A DNA stretch of 64,000 nt, from positions 1 through 64,000 of the IMG/VR virus record IMGVR_UViG_3300042478_001888. One strand, written 5' to 3'. Below are positions 7,018-14,192 of this stretch, piece after piece. A program made the position numbers and the translations under genes. The notes under the pieces were generated by a model. That model was not told the DNA's origin. It saw only the letters and a program-made list of their open reading frames with translations, and ran no database searches. Source of the stretch: a virus. Every line of letters starts with the position of its first letter. Position 1 is the first letter of the stretch.

Positions 7018-7182
7018 TGCCCATGTGTGCGCTCATGTGTGTGCGTGTGCGTGCGTGCGCGCGTAGGTGTGTGCGTGTGTGTGCGTGCGTGGGTGAGGGG
7101 TTTACTTTCGCGTTTCTTTTCGCGTGGGTGCGTGCGTGTGGGTGCGTGCGTGTGTGCGTGTGCGCGTGTGGGTGGGGTGGGG
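7018..7182. repeat. Alternating GT/GC purine-pyrimidine tract
   Basis: About 165 bases are composed almost entirely of GTGTGCGTGC-type steps on the plus strand, interrupted once by CTTTCGCGTTTCTTTTCGCG near 7105-7125. Such alternating sequence can adopt Z-DNA. It contrasts sharply with the rest of the window. Confidence 0.9.
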
Positions 7183-7251
7183 TGCAAGGCCGCCGGCCCT
7201 TTGGCGCGGGGGCAGGCGCGCTGGATATGTACGATACACCGGGAACACAAA

Positions 7252-7311
7252 GGGATAAGCTGTTTACCACCCCCCTTTACCGCACCCCAAGGGGGATAAG
7301 CTGTTTACCAC
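7252..7311. repeat. Two 19-bp direct repeats GGGATAAGCTGTTTACCAC
   Basis: Identical copies lie at 7252-7270 and 7293-7311, 41 bp apart, with further partial words (CTTTACC, TTTACCAC) to 7375. Same-strand spacing of about four helical turns is iteron-like. Confidence 0.8.
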
Positions 7312-7523
7312 AACCCCAAGGCTCTTTACCCCGCCCCCTTTACCACAACCCTTTGCCAAACCCAAGGCTTCTTTACCTTCCCCCAAGGGCTGTTTGGCGG
7401 CTGTTTGCTTTTCTCTGGGTTACCTTGTCTTTTGGTTACCTTATTGGGTTCTCTGGGGGGTGGGTGTTGATGGGGGGGGTGTTTTTTTGGTAGGGGTGCT
7501 TTTCGGCGCGGTTGGGTAATGGG

Positions 7524-7769
7524 TTATTTTTTGGAAGATTTCCCTCCCTTGCCGTTCCTTGCCCTATTGGTGCTTTTAGCTTCGTTTACGAGCTTCCCAG
7601 ACTTGGTATGGGACTTATCCATGCCTTTAGGTGCTGGGTTGGCTCTATTGGCTTTATTTAGGGCTGCACGATACTTTCTACGCTCTGGGGTGGAGTGGTA
7701 TTCTTTGTTATAGGCGTTTTTCTTCTTTCGGGCCTCTGGGTTTTGCTTGAAGTATTCGGCTGATTTCAT
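7524..7769 (-). CDS. Small highly basic phage protein
   Basis: An 81-residue protein, very rich in Lys, Arg and Asn, opening MKSAEYFKQNPEARKKKNAY. I recognise this style (a PEARKKKxxYNKEYH helix) from many phage genomes, where it is uncharacterised; it probably binds nucleic acid. The promoter at 7774-7781 ends four bases before the ATG, predicting a leaderless mRNA. A palindrome at 7805-7821 may control it. Confidence 0.65.
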   Translation of the reverse strand: MKSAEYFKQNPEARKKKNAYNKEYHSTPERRKYRAALNKANRANPAPKGMDKSHTKSGKLVNEAKSTNRARNGKGGKSSKK

Positions 7770-7773
7770 GCTA

Positions 7774-7781
7774 CAAAGATA
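7774..7781 (-). promoter_or_regulatory. -7 box TATCTTTG, leaderless-type
   Basis: The minus-strand TATCTTTG fits TAnnTTTG exactly and ends only four bases before the ATG at 7769, so the transcript should begin at or very near the start codon. Confidence 0.65.
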
Positions 7782-7804
7782 AGCCTTTCGGCCAAATTGC
7801 CCTT

Positions 7805-7821
7805 TTGGAACGATATTCCAA
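7805..7821. promoter_or_regulatory. Palindrome TTGGAA-N5-TTCCAA, possible operator
   Basis: A perfect 6-bp inverted repeat with spacer CGATA lies about two dozen bases upstream of the -7 box at 7774-7781, a position suited to repressor or activator binding. No second copy was noticed. Confidence 0.45.
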
Positions 7822-7916
7822 TTTTATATTAAATGTCTATCCCAAAAGCACAAAAACGAAAAGGGGGGTTTTATACAAAAATTCCCGATGCCAGCCTTTT
7901 TTATTTGCTTTTTTTA

Positions 7917-8075
7917 TTAATTGTTAACAAATGGAAAGATGTCGTGGGGTTCGAGTTGTAGCTGTTCAACAAGAATCTTTATCCCTTCAATGGCTTGGAG
8001 AACTGAGCAGTCTAGGTGATACTCCACAGTCATTTTATCCCCTTCCTGTTCAAATTTGATTAGTAGGTGCTGCAT
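7917..8075 (-). CDS. Short ORF, 52 residues
   Basis: An ATG at 8075 inside the last codons of the upstream gene begins a 52-residue frame, MQHLLIKFEQEGDKMTVEYH, ending FPFVNN. The 26-bp overlap, natural composition and otherwise empty space support it. It resembles small acidic phage proteins but no family is assigned. Confidence 0.45.
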   Translation of the reverse strand: MQHLLIKFEQEGDKMTVEYHLDCSVLQAIEGIKILVEQLQLEPHDIFPFVNN

Positions 8076-8289
8076 TTATTGAATCGCATAAATGTTTGGC
8101 TAGATCGTAATCTTGCTGGGTTTCATACTTGTGGCTGGGGGTAGGCTTCCCCCACACCCTTAGCCATCTTTGGGAAGGGGCAGTGCCCAGGTTGGTGTAG
8201 AACTCTATAACGCTTACCTTGTCTCCAGAGGTTATTTCTAGCTCTGTGCCTAGGTAGTTGTTGTCTAGGGGAAGGATTCTAGCTCTCAT
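8050..8289 (-). CDS. Small hypothetical protein
   Basis: A 79-residue protein beginning MRARILPLDNNYLGTELEI, overlapping the stop of the phosphoesterase gene by 4 nt and therefore coupled to it. Contains WLRVWGKPTPSHKY; no family recognised. Confidence 0.5.
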   Translation of the reverse strand: MRARILPLDNNYLGTELEITSGDKVSVIEFYTNLGTAPSQRWLRVWGKPTPSHKYETQQDYDLAKHLCDSINAAPTNQI

Positions 8290-9323
8290 CGTACTTTACG
8301 GTTATCAATGCGAAAGTTTTCAACGCTGAAATCGCCATCTTCATCAATCTCAACAATCGCAGCCCCGTGATTCCATTTCGTGTATGCGAATGGGCGGTAT
8401 GCTGGTTGCAAGTCGCAAAGGCAACCCGTAGAAAAGCAAGCAACTCCTTTGCTGTTCAGGTCGCTTTCGTGATGCTCCGATGTTTGGTGGTTGTGGCCAG
8501 CCAATACAGATGCCTTACCCCGCAGAAACAATCCCCGTGCTGGGTTTACCGGGCTGAATATGCTATCGCCAAATTCGTGGCCATGTAGTACACTTAGCTT
8601 GCCAAACTTGGCGTGTTGGCGGCTGTCGATTAACTCAATATCAAGTTCATCAAGTCCCAATGCGGCCTTCAGTTGAAGCCCCGGCAGGGTAATCAACTCA
8701 GGTGCGTTTTGAAGTATGTACCTATCCCAGCGGTCTTCGTGGTTGCCCAGCTTGTAGAAAACAGGCAGCCCAAGGCTTACAAGGCCAGCCAAGAAGTCCC
8801 GAACCATTTGCACCTCAACGGGGGCCGACATCAACGCTGGGTCTTTTTCCCATCGGCTAATCTTAGCAAAGTCAATAACATCGCCGTTTAGGTATATCGC
8901 ATCAACGCCGTTTTTGAACCCGTAGTCGATAGCCGTTTCGATTGCTGGCAGTTCGTGGTATGGGAAATGAAGGTCGGACAAAACCAAAGGCTTGCGGATG
9001 TTGTTCGGCAGATGCCATACCTCTTTGCTGGTCTTTTCCCCTCGGCCCATGAACGCTTGCATGTACTCGCTTGGCTTCATTTGCTCAGGGTTGTATAGGT
9101 TTTCCCGCAACGACCCGCTGGCTGTTGCAAAGTCTTTTAGCCTGTCGCCTGCCGCACCCGTTCGGTAGCGGATTGAACATCGCACCCTTTCAACCTCTTG
9201 ATTCGTTTGCTCAAACGCACCCGGGTTTTCCATTACAATTTTGCGGGCTAATGTTCGTTTGAAGAAGCCCGGTTCTTGGGTATCAACGTAGCTGTCTATG
9301 ATTTTTACTTGTTGTTCGGTCAT
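8286..9323 (-). CDS. Calcineurin-like metallophosphoesterase
   Basis: This 345-residue protein carries the full two-metal phosphoesterase motif series: SDLHFP at 116-121, GDVIDF near 147, GNHEDR near 195, HGHEFG near 247 and GHNHQTSE near 277. Residues 1-100 form an additional helical region with a possible HTH-like character. It could hydrolyse a nucleotide, nucleic acid or protein phosphate. It is not closely like SbcD or T4 gp47 to my eye, although an SbcC-like ATPase is encoded at 60730-61980. Box TATCTTAG at 9340-9347 lies 17 nt upstream. Confidence 0.85.
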   Translation of the reverse strand: MTEQQVKIIDSYVDTQEPGFFKRTLARKIVMENPGAFEQTNQEVERVRCSIRYRTGAAGDRLKDFATASGSLRENLYNPEQMKPSEYMQAFMGRGEKTSKEVWHLPNNIRKPLVLSDLHFPYHELPAIETAIDYGFKNGVDAIYLNGDVIDFAKISRWEKDPALMSAPVEVQMVRDFLAGLVSLGLPVFYKLGNHEDRWDRYILQNAPELITLPGLQLKAALGLDELDIELIDSRQHAKFGKLSVLHGHEFGDSIFSPVNPARGLFLRGKASVLAGHNHQTSEHHESDLNSKGVACFSTGCLCDLQPAYRPFAYTKWNHGAAIVEIDEDGDFSVENFRIDNRKVR

Positions 9324-9339
9324 AGGTTTTTTTTGGGGA

Positions 9340-9347
9340 CTAAGATA
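9340..9347 (-). promoter_or_regulatory. Weak -7 box TATCTTAG upstream of phosphoesterase gene
   Basis: One mismatch to TAnnTTTG. It sits immediately after the terminator at 9351-9390, so transcription of the phosphoesterase gene would otherwise depend on read-through. Confidence 0.4.
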
Positions 9348-9350
9348 TGC

Positions 9351-9390
9351 AAAAAAAAACCAACCCCCACTTTTTCAAGATGGGGGCTGG
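9351..9390 (-). terminator. Intrinsic terminator, leftward
   Basis: On the minus strand a 9-bp stem CCAGCCCCC/GGGGGTTGG (one G-T pair) is followed by a run of nine T. It lies upstream of the gene starting at 9323, so it ends a separate short transcript or acts as an attenuator. Confidence 0.8.
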
Positions 9391-9406
9391 TAAAGACGAC
9401 AGGAGA
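9351..9406 (-). ncRNA. Predicted short RNA (about 55 nt) between promoter and terminator
   Basis: A perfect TATCTTTG box at 9412-9419 points leftward, and within about 20 nt of the expected start begins a strong terminator hairpin (CCAGCCCCC paired with GGGGGTTGG) followed by nine T. No start codon with an open frame fits inside. It is either a small RNA or a leader attenuator for the phosphoesterase gene. Confidence 0.5.
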
Positions 9407-9411
9407 CATCA

Positions 9412-9419
9412 CAAAGATA
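9412..9419 (-). promoter_or_regulatory. -7 box TATCTTTG, leftward
   Basis: Exact TAnnTTTG match on the minus strand just before the terminator at 9351-9390. Confidence 0.55.
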
Positions 9420-9452
9420 CTTAATTTTTACTTTTCGGCGCGGTGGGGTATT

Positions 9453-9521
9453 CGTAACATTTATTGCCAATATTTGTTACGATAATCGACATAAAACCGA
9501 TTACCATAACCTAACGTAACA
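9453..9521. repeat. CGTAACA repeats and nested inverted repeats in a gene-free interval
   Basis: CGTAACA occurs at 9453-9459 and 9515-9521 and inverted (TGTTACG) at 9475-9481. A second inverted pair TAATCG/CGATTA lies at 9483-9503. The interval 9420-9608 has no gene. The arrangement suits protein-binding arm sites, for example of a recombinase or repressor. Confidence 0.5.
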
Positions 9522-9608
9522 ACTTGTAAGAAAAGGGATAAAACGCTTTGTTTTTGCGTCTTTAATGACAAGTTAGTAGTTAGGGCGGGATTCCGCCACC
9601 TGACTATT

Positions 9609-9821
9609 TTAATCAACTTCTATATCCTTTAATTCAACATCTTCACCATTAATGTGTTTATAAACGTTATCAAAAAACTCAGCCAATAATTTATAATCTT
9701 CTGGTATCATCCTACAATAATCAAAAGCTGGTATAACACCATATATTTGATGTTGTACTACTTTTCCTATCCCATCAGGAATATATTCAAAAACAATGTT
9801 TCCTCTAAAAATGTATTTCAT
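9609..9821 (-). CDS. Small hypothetical protein
   Basis: A 70-residue acidic protein (MKYIFRGNIVFEYIPDGIGK) immediately downstream of the HNH nuclease gene. It lies between two sequence blocks that copy pieces of the tRNA-like gene (9590-9607 and 9839-9851), so it may have arrived with the HNH gene. No family recognised. Confidence 0.5.
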   Translation of the reverse strand: MKYIFRGNIVFEYIPDGIGKVVQHQIYGVIPAFDYCRMIPEDYKLLAEFFDNVYKHINGEDVELKDIEVD

Positions 9822-9822
9822 C

Positions 9823-10260
9823 TCACTTCTTTTTTAGCAGCCGAAGACAGGGGCAGACTTTTTTCTTCCTCCAATTTCTTTGTGATTCAAATTTTAAATC
9901 TTTACAATCTCTACATCTGCATCCTCTATTGTATGCCCCAATACTGGGGTGCTTCTTTAATTTTTCTGTATCAATGCTACCTAAAAGCTTTATTCTATTT
10001 TTATCAAAAGCATCTTGCCAATTGTCTTTTGCTGTACCTAAAAACAAGTGTTCTGGATTAACGCACTTTCTATTATCACAAGTGTGGCAAACATACATAC
10101 CTTTAGGTATCTCACCTTTATGTATTTCATAAGAAACTCTATGAGAATCTATTACTTTCCCATTTATTTTAAATGCCCCATAACCAGTTTTACCCCTTAA
10201 ACAGGAAGTCCATATCCAACAAGTTTCTGTTTTTTGTATTTTATTAAAGAATCTTTCCAT
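9823..10260 (-). CDS. HNH endonuclease, homing type
   Basis: The product carries a typical phage HNH_3 core: [19 protein letters not shown], then [17 protein letters not shown], followed by a Cys-rich CRCRDCK segment and a basic tail. I prefer the ATG at 10260 (MERFFNKIQ) because the TACATTTA box at 10281-10288 leaves no room for the longer frame. The gene ends with bases 9839-9851, identical to the 3' end of the adjacent tRNA-like sequence. Free-standing HNH genes of this kind usually spread by homing. Confidence 0.88.
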   Translation of the reverse strand: MERFFNKIQKTETCWIWTSCLRGKTGYGAFKINGKVIDSHRVSYEIHKGEIPKGMYVCHTCDNRKCVNPEHLFLGTAKDNWQDAFDKNRIKLLGSIDTEKLKKHPSIGAYNRGCRCRDCKDLKFESQRNWRKKKVCPCLRLLKKK

Positions 10261-10351
10261 GACCACATATTTTGTAGTCATAAATGTACGAACTTTTTTA
10301 TTTAAAAACAAGAGATGAAGGATGCATTTCTACCTCCTTCATGCATCTTAC

Positions 10352-10472
10352 ATAGCCGAAGACAGGATTCGAACCTGTATGAAATTATGCTTTAGTGTAC
10401 CATCATGTGTTTCCACTTAGATACAAAGTTAATTTCTTTCTTAGCGTCTACCAATTCCGCCACCTGACTATG
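10352..10472 (-). tRNA. Degenerate tRNA-Leu-like sequence
   Basis: On the minus strand a classic leucine D-arm GCGGAATTGGTAGACGC and a perfect T-arm ACAGGTTCGAATCCTGT are followed by CTTCGGCT, the usual tRNA-Leu 3' acceptor strand. The 5' acceptor should read GCCGAAG but reads AGTCAGG, and no normal anticodon loop with U33 can be drawn in the 65 nt between the arms. An alternative CATAGTC/GGCTATG pairing is out of register. I take it as a decayed or rearranged tRNA, possibly an integration site remnant. Confidence 0.5.
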
Positions 10473-10553
10473 ACACAAAACTAATAAAAGAACCCAAACC
10501 TTTAAAAGTGTTAAAAAATGTTAACTGCATGGCAGCATTAAAGAAATGTTATT

Positions 10554-10561
10554 TACATTTG
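10554..10561 (+). promoter_or_regulatory. -7 box TACATTTG for the serine recombinase
   Basis: Exact TAnnTTTG match ending four bases before the ATG at 10566, predicting a leaderless transcript. It is the leftmost rightward promoter. Confidence 0.65.
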
Positions 10562-10565
10562 TGGT

Positions 10566-11219
10566 ATGAGATACATAGCTTATGGTAGGACATCTACCAA
10601 CAAACAGGACAATGGCATTGAGGTTCAGCGCCAGGCATTGCAGACCTACAACCCTGAGAAGTGGTTTATTGAGCAGGAGAGTGGTAAGAATAAGGAGCGG
10701 CCTCAGCTTCTTGCAGCGTTAGAGTATTGCAAGGAGCATGATTGCACGTTGTTATTCTATAAGATTGACCGATTGGCTAGGGACGCCGAATATGCACTAA
10801 AGATTAAGAACTCTGGTGTAAAGTTACGCTGCCACACCATGCCGGAGATTAACACGATGGTATTTGGTATTTTTGCTGTTATCGCCCAAGATGAGGCTGA
10901 GACCATTTCCAAGCGGACAAAGGAAGCCCTTAACATCTTAAAGCAGAATGGCAAGAAGTTGGGTTATTATTCCCACAAGCAGGAGTTACCTAGGGAGCAT
11001 TTTAACTATATGCAGGAGCGTAGTGTTGAGGTTCGTAGGGAGAGGTCTAAGGCTAGGCTTAGTAATGCTGTTAGGCTTGCTAGGAGGTTTAAGGATTCGG
11101 GTATGAGTTATGCTGCTATTGCCGAGGAGTTTAATGCTCTTGGCATGAAGAGTTCTAGGGGTAAAGGGTTTTTGCCTATGACTGTTCAAAGGCTTATTCG
11201 TTTCGGCGCGGTTAATTAA
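10566..11219 (+). CDS. Small serine recombinase (resolvase/invertase family)
   Basis: This 217-residue protein has the N-terminal resolvase catalytic domain: YGRTST with Arg8 and nucleophile Ser10, then EQESGKNKERPQL, FYKIDRLARDA and AQDEAETISKRTKEAL. Residues 150-217 form a basic helical region with an HTH (MSYAAIAEEFNALGMKSSRG). It is far shorter than large serine integrases. It could integrate or invert phage DNA, resolve multimers or move a segment. Its position beside the tRNA-like sequence and a possible attachment site favours integration or excision, as inference. Confidence 0.85.
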   Translation: MRYIAYGRTSTNKQDNGIEVQRQALQTYNPEKWFIEQESGKNKERPQLLAALEYCKEHDCTLLFYKIDRLARDAEYALKIKNSGVKLRCHTMPEINTMVFGIFAVIAQDEAETISKRTKEALNILKQNGKKLGYYSHKQELPREHFNYMQERSVEVRRERSKARLSNAVRLARRFKDSGMSYAAIAEEFNALGMKSSRGKGFLPMTVQRLIRFGAVN

Positions 11220-11229
11220 TTGGGAAAAT

Positions 11230-11829
11230 ATGAAAAAAGATTGGACTGGGAATAGTGTATCCTACTCAAAAACACTTGGAGCAAGCTCACACTCACAAAA
11301 CGAAAGAGAGAAGCATGATTATTATGCAACAGAGCCAAAGGCCGTAAGAATGCTTTTAGAAATAGAGCATTTTGAAGGCAAGATATGGGAGTGTGCTTGT
11401 GGGGAGGGGCATCTTTCCGAAGAAATGAAAAGGCTTGGCAGGGAAGTTTACAGCACAGATATTGTTGATAGAAATTACCCAGATAGGATAATGGACTTTT
11501 TGGGTATTGAAAACAATGAACAAGTAGATTTCAACATAATCACAAACCCCCCTTATAGGTATGCAAATGAGTTTATATCTAAGGCTTTGTCAATAATGCC
11601 AAGAGGGAAGAAATTAGCATTGTTTTTGCCAATAAGATATTTAGAAGGAAAGCAAAGAAAGGCTATCTTTAAGCTAATGCCCCCAAAGGTTGTATATGTT
11701 TCAAGCAGCAGAATAAAATGCGCTATGAATGGGGATTTTAATAAAATGACAGGTTCGGCGGTTTCCTATGCTTGGTTTGTTTGGGAAAAAGGACATAGTG
11801 GAGACACAACATTAAAATGGTTCAACTAA
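11230..11829 (+). CDS. N6-adenine DNA methyltransferase-like protein
   Basis: A 199-residue protein with a SAM-binding motif ECACGEGHL at 54-62, an acidic strand end STDIVD, and the catalytic NPPY at 106-109, followed by LALFLPIRYLEG. The order (motif I before NPPY) and compact size fit a phage adenine methylase. It begins 10 bp after the recombinase gene and overlaps the next start by TAATG. One of five methyltransferase domains in the window. Confidence 0.8.
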   Translation: MKKDWTGNSVSYSKTLGASSHSQNEREKHDYYATEPKAVRMLLEIEHFEGKIWECACGEGHLSEEMKRLGREVYSTDIVDRNYPDRIMDFLGIENNEQVDFNIITNPPYRYANEFISKALSIMPRGKKLALFLPIRYLEGKQRKAIFKLMPPKVVYVSSSRIKCAMNGDFNKMTGSAVSYAWFVWEKGHSGDTTLKWFN

Positions 11830-12125
11830 TGACCTTCCCCTGCATAGGTTGTGGTGCGTGTTGCCGAAGGGTTGGTAGCATACAAAAGTTCCCCGAAGAC
11901 CACCCTCTACACTTTCCCTACAAGAACACTAATGGTGTGTGTGAAAACCTTGTAGATAATCAGTGTAAGGTGTATAATGACAGGCCGTTAGTGTGTAATG
12001 TTGAGAAGCTCCGAGAGTTTTTAGGCGCCGAAAAGGAATCCTTTTACCAAGAAAACATCAAGTATTGTCGTATCTTTGCCAAAGAAGACGGCATAGATTA
12101 TGATAATCATAGACAAATCCCCTGA
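11829..12125 (+). CDS. YkgJ-type cysteine-cluster protein
   Basis: The product opens MTFPCIGCGACCRR, the CxxCxxCC cluster typical of YkgJ-family putative Zn/Fe-chelating proteins, and has further Cys in CENL, QCKVYNDRP and VCNVEKLREF. I start it at 11829, where ATG overlaps the upstream stop; an in-frame start 12 nt earlier is possible. It occupies the place where a terminase small subunit might be expected but shows no TerS features. Confidence 0.75.
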   Translation: MTFPCIGCGACCRRVGSIQKFPEDHPLHFPYKNTNGVCENLVDNQCKVYNDRPLVCNVEKLREFLGAEKESFYQENIKYCRIFAKEDGIDYDNHRQIP

Positions 12126-13422
12126 GAAAAAGTCTGCCCCCTACATCTGGCAAGACCCAGAGGTATCAAAAATGACCAAGAAGCAAGAAATCGCTTGGAG
12201 GGAAGAAGAGATACGAAGGTGGCGAGAAGGGTACAACGGCATTATGCCTTCCCACTATTTCGCCCTAAGCCAAGGCTTCATCAAGCTCCCATCAGGGAAA
12301 ACCGTAAGGCCTTGGTGGAGGGATTGGGACGCTGCCTTGCACGAACAATACGAGAACGATAGGAAGAAACACAACTCCCTATATGTCTTTAAGCGTAGGC
12401 GATACGCCCTTACCACATACTTTGTTGGCTTTGAGCCGTTGCGCATAGCCCTTACCGATAAAGGTTCGGTGTGTGGCTTTACCTCTTGCGATGTCCCTCG
12501 TGGCAACACCGCGTACAGGGAGAAGCTAATGGTAGCCTTTAGCAACTTTGATGCTCAGTGGAACTACACCAACCTAGACGCTAAAGACTTGAAGGATTTG
12601 GAGAAGGATAATGGCTTGCCGGATTGGGAAGTGTTTCGCACTGCCCCTGGAACGAGGGACGGCACGAAGCTTAGGATTCAGTTTTTAAAGAAGGAAAAGG
12701 TAGGTACGCTAGAGAAGTTTCGGGAAACTACCGATATTAGCGAAATAACCTATGCGCAGACCTCTAGGAAGGAAAGCGATGCTGCCGCCTTTGAGGGTTT
12801 TACCATGAACTATTTGTTTGTAGATGAGTTTTTCCTTCACCCATACGCAAATAGGGTGTATGCTTCGGCGGAGGCTTCCCTTTCAGATGGCTTTGTGAGA
12901 ACTGGAATGTTTATCACTGGCGGTTCTTGTGGGGAGATGTCCCATCAAGGTATTGCCAATGCCAGAAGGGTTATCAAAGACAGCACCGATGGGAGCAAGG
13001 AGAGTGTGTTCTTTATCCCCGGTTATGCTTGTGTGGATAAAGCCCCAGAGTTTGATGAGTTTGGAAATGAGACCGGCAAGATAGTTTCCTTCATGCATGG
13101 CAACGCTGGGCATCACTATGTTGGCTCTAGGAGAATACACCAGCCAGCATACAGCGATGAGAAAAAGGCTAGGGATTATATCCTAAGCACTAGGGAGAAG
13201 TTATCAAGAAGCAGCGATCCAACAAAGTTTCGTCAGTTTATGAAAGCCTATCCAATTACTTTGGACGAGTTGCTAGAGGCCAGTGGCGATAGTTTGCTCT
13301 CTGATGATATTATGGAGTATGCTAGGAGGCAGAAGAAGGCTATCCTAAACCAAAAGGACAAGGCGTTTATCGAGTATAAGTTCAAGCAGATAGATGGTCA
13401 GCTTAAAATCGTGCCGTTATGA
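12100..13422 (+). CDS. terL: Terminase large subunit, ATPase part
   Basis: This 440-residue protein has the terminase motor pattern: an N-terminal SHYFALSQGFIKLPSG segment, a Walker A-like FKRRRYALTTYF near 96-107, Walker B MNYLFVDEFF near 234-243, and a following TGGS coupling segment. It lacks the RuvC-like nuclease half that normally follows. The next gene, overlapping as ATGA, supplies it. Together they would cut and pump DNA into the prohead. Confidence 0.85.
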   Translation: MIIIDKSPEKKSAPYIWQDPEVSKMTKKQEIAWREEEIRRWREGYNGIMPSHYFALSQGFIKLPSGKTVRPWWRDWDAALHEQYENDRKKHNSLYVFKRRRYALTTYFVGFEPLRIALTDKGSVCGFTSCDVPRGNTAYREKLMVAFSNFDAQWNYTNLDAKDLKDLEKDNGLPDWEVFRTAPGTRDGTKLRIQFLKKEKVGTLEKFRETTDISEITYAQTSRKESDAAAFEGFTMNYLFVDEFFLHPYANRVYASAEASLSDGFVRTGMFITGGSCGEMSHQGIANARRVIKDSTDGSKESVFFIPGYACVDKAPEFDEFGNETGKIVSFMHGNAGHHYVGSRRIHQPAYSDEKKARDYILSTREKLSRSSDPTKFRQFMKAYPITLDELLEASGDSLLSDDIMEYARRQKKAILNQKDKAFIEYKFKQIDGQLKIVPL

Positions 13423-14192
13423 AGACACTAAGTAAGTTAATGATACTAGAACACCCTCAGGCTGATGGGATTTATTACATGGGCACTGACCCTATACCTT
13501 TTGGAGATAGGGGGCAGGCACACCTAGAGACTGAGGAGCGAAGTAAACAATGCTCTGTGATTATTCGGGAGAACCCAGAGAATGAAAAGGCTCCCTATCC
13601 TGTGGCGTATTACCTTGCTAGGACTAATGATGTGGACTTTGTGTTTAATGAGACCTTTGCTTTGCAGAAGGCTTATAATGATTGCAAGAACAACTTAGAG
13701 CGTAATGCTGGGGGTGTGTTTATGCAGAGGTATGATGATTCGGGGTTGAGCAGGTATTTAAGCCATTATCCCTATTCGGCGCTTTTGGCTAATTGGCGGA
13801 ATGCCAAGCTAGGGAAAGAAAAGAAAAGGCTTAGAGGCTGGAACAACGATAACAGCACCAAAGGGCCAGCAATCAAAGTATTGGTGGAATGGATAATCTA
13901 TGGCATGGATTACTGCTGGGGATATGAGATTATTGAAGACATTGAAAAGTTGGGGGTAGAGAATACCGATATTGCCTGGGCGCTTATCGCTGCCCTGTTA
14001 GACTGGAAGCACCACTACAACATCAGGGAGATTAAGTACCAAGAGCAGAAGCCAATCTACAAGACTGTGTATGTGAGTGAGGGCGGCAGGCCAGTGGCGA
14101 AAAGAATTAAACTAAGGGGTATCCAAGGCCACGAGGGTATAGACATGGACTTGAGGCTTACCCACAACCCAAAGTCAGATGGATTTTTTTAA
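13419..14192 (+). CDS. Terminase nuclease part (RuvC/RNase H-like fold)
   Basis: This 257-residue protein starts with strands leading to GTDPIPFGD (Asp24) and later has ENTDIAWALIAALLDW, where the Asp would complete the acidic metal site of a terminase nuclease. It directly follows and overlaps the ATPase ORF by ATGA. Normal TerL carries both parts in one chain of about 450-700 residues, so this looks like a split terminase rather than truncation. Confidence 0.72.
   Translation: MKTLSKLMILEHPQADGIYYMGTDPIPFGDRGQAHLETEERSKQCSVIIRENPENEKAPYPVAYYLARTNDVDFVFNETFALQKAYNDCKNNLERNAGGVFMQRYDDSGLSRYLSHYPYSALLANWRNAKLGKEKKRLRGWNNDNSTKGPAIKVLVEWIIYGMDYCWGYEIIEDIEKLGVENTDIAWALIAALLDWKHHYNIREIKYQEQKPIYKTVYVSEGGRPVAKRIKLRGIQGHEGIDMDLRLTHNPKSDGFF

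Larger units (their letters stand above)
6679..7523. other. 845-bp region without credible genes; candidate replication origin or control region
   Basis: The stretch starts with A/T runs (6690-6830), passes into a G-rich strand, then the GT/GC tract, then two 19-bp direct repeats and many C-rich TTTACC words, ending in G-rich sequence. Long open frames crossing it encode only low-complexity Cys/Arg/Val or His/Thr strings, so I do not call them genes. An A/T-rich segment beside iteron-like repeats is typical of origins, but no initiator binding site is established. Confidence 0.5.

Noticed and set aside
6633-7493. Long open frames crossing the GT/GC tract on both strands (up to 286 residues)
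   Set aside because: Translations are low-complexity Cys/Arg/Val or His/Thr strings created by the alternating repeat, with no leader, promoter or domain.
8286-9323. Assigning the phosphoesterase as SbcD/gp47
   Set aside because: The motifs show only the general calcineurin-like family, the N-terminal region differs, and it is not adjacent to the SbcC-like gene.
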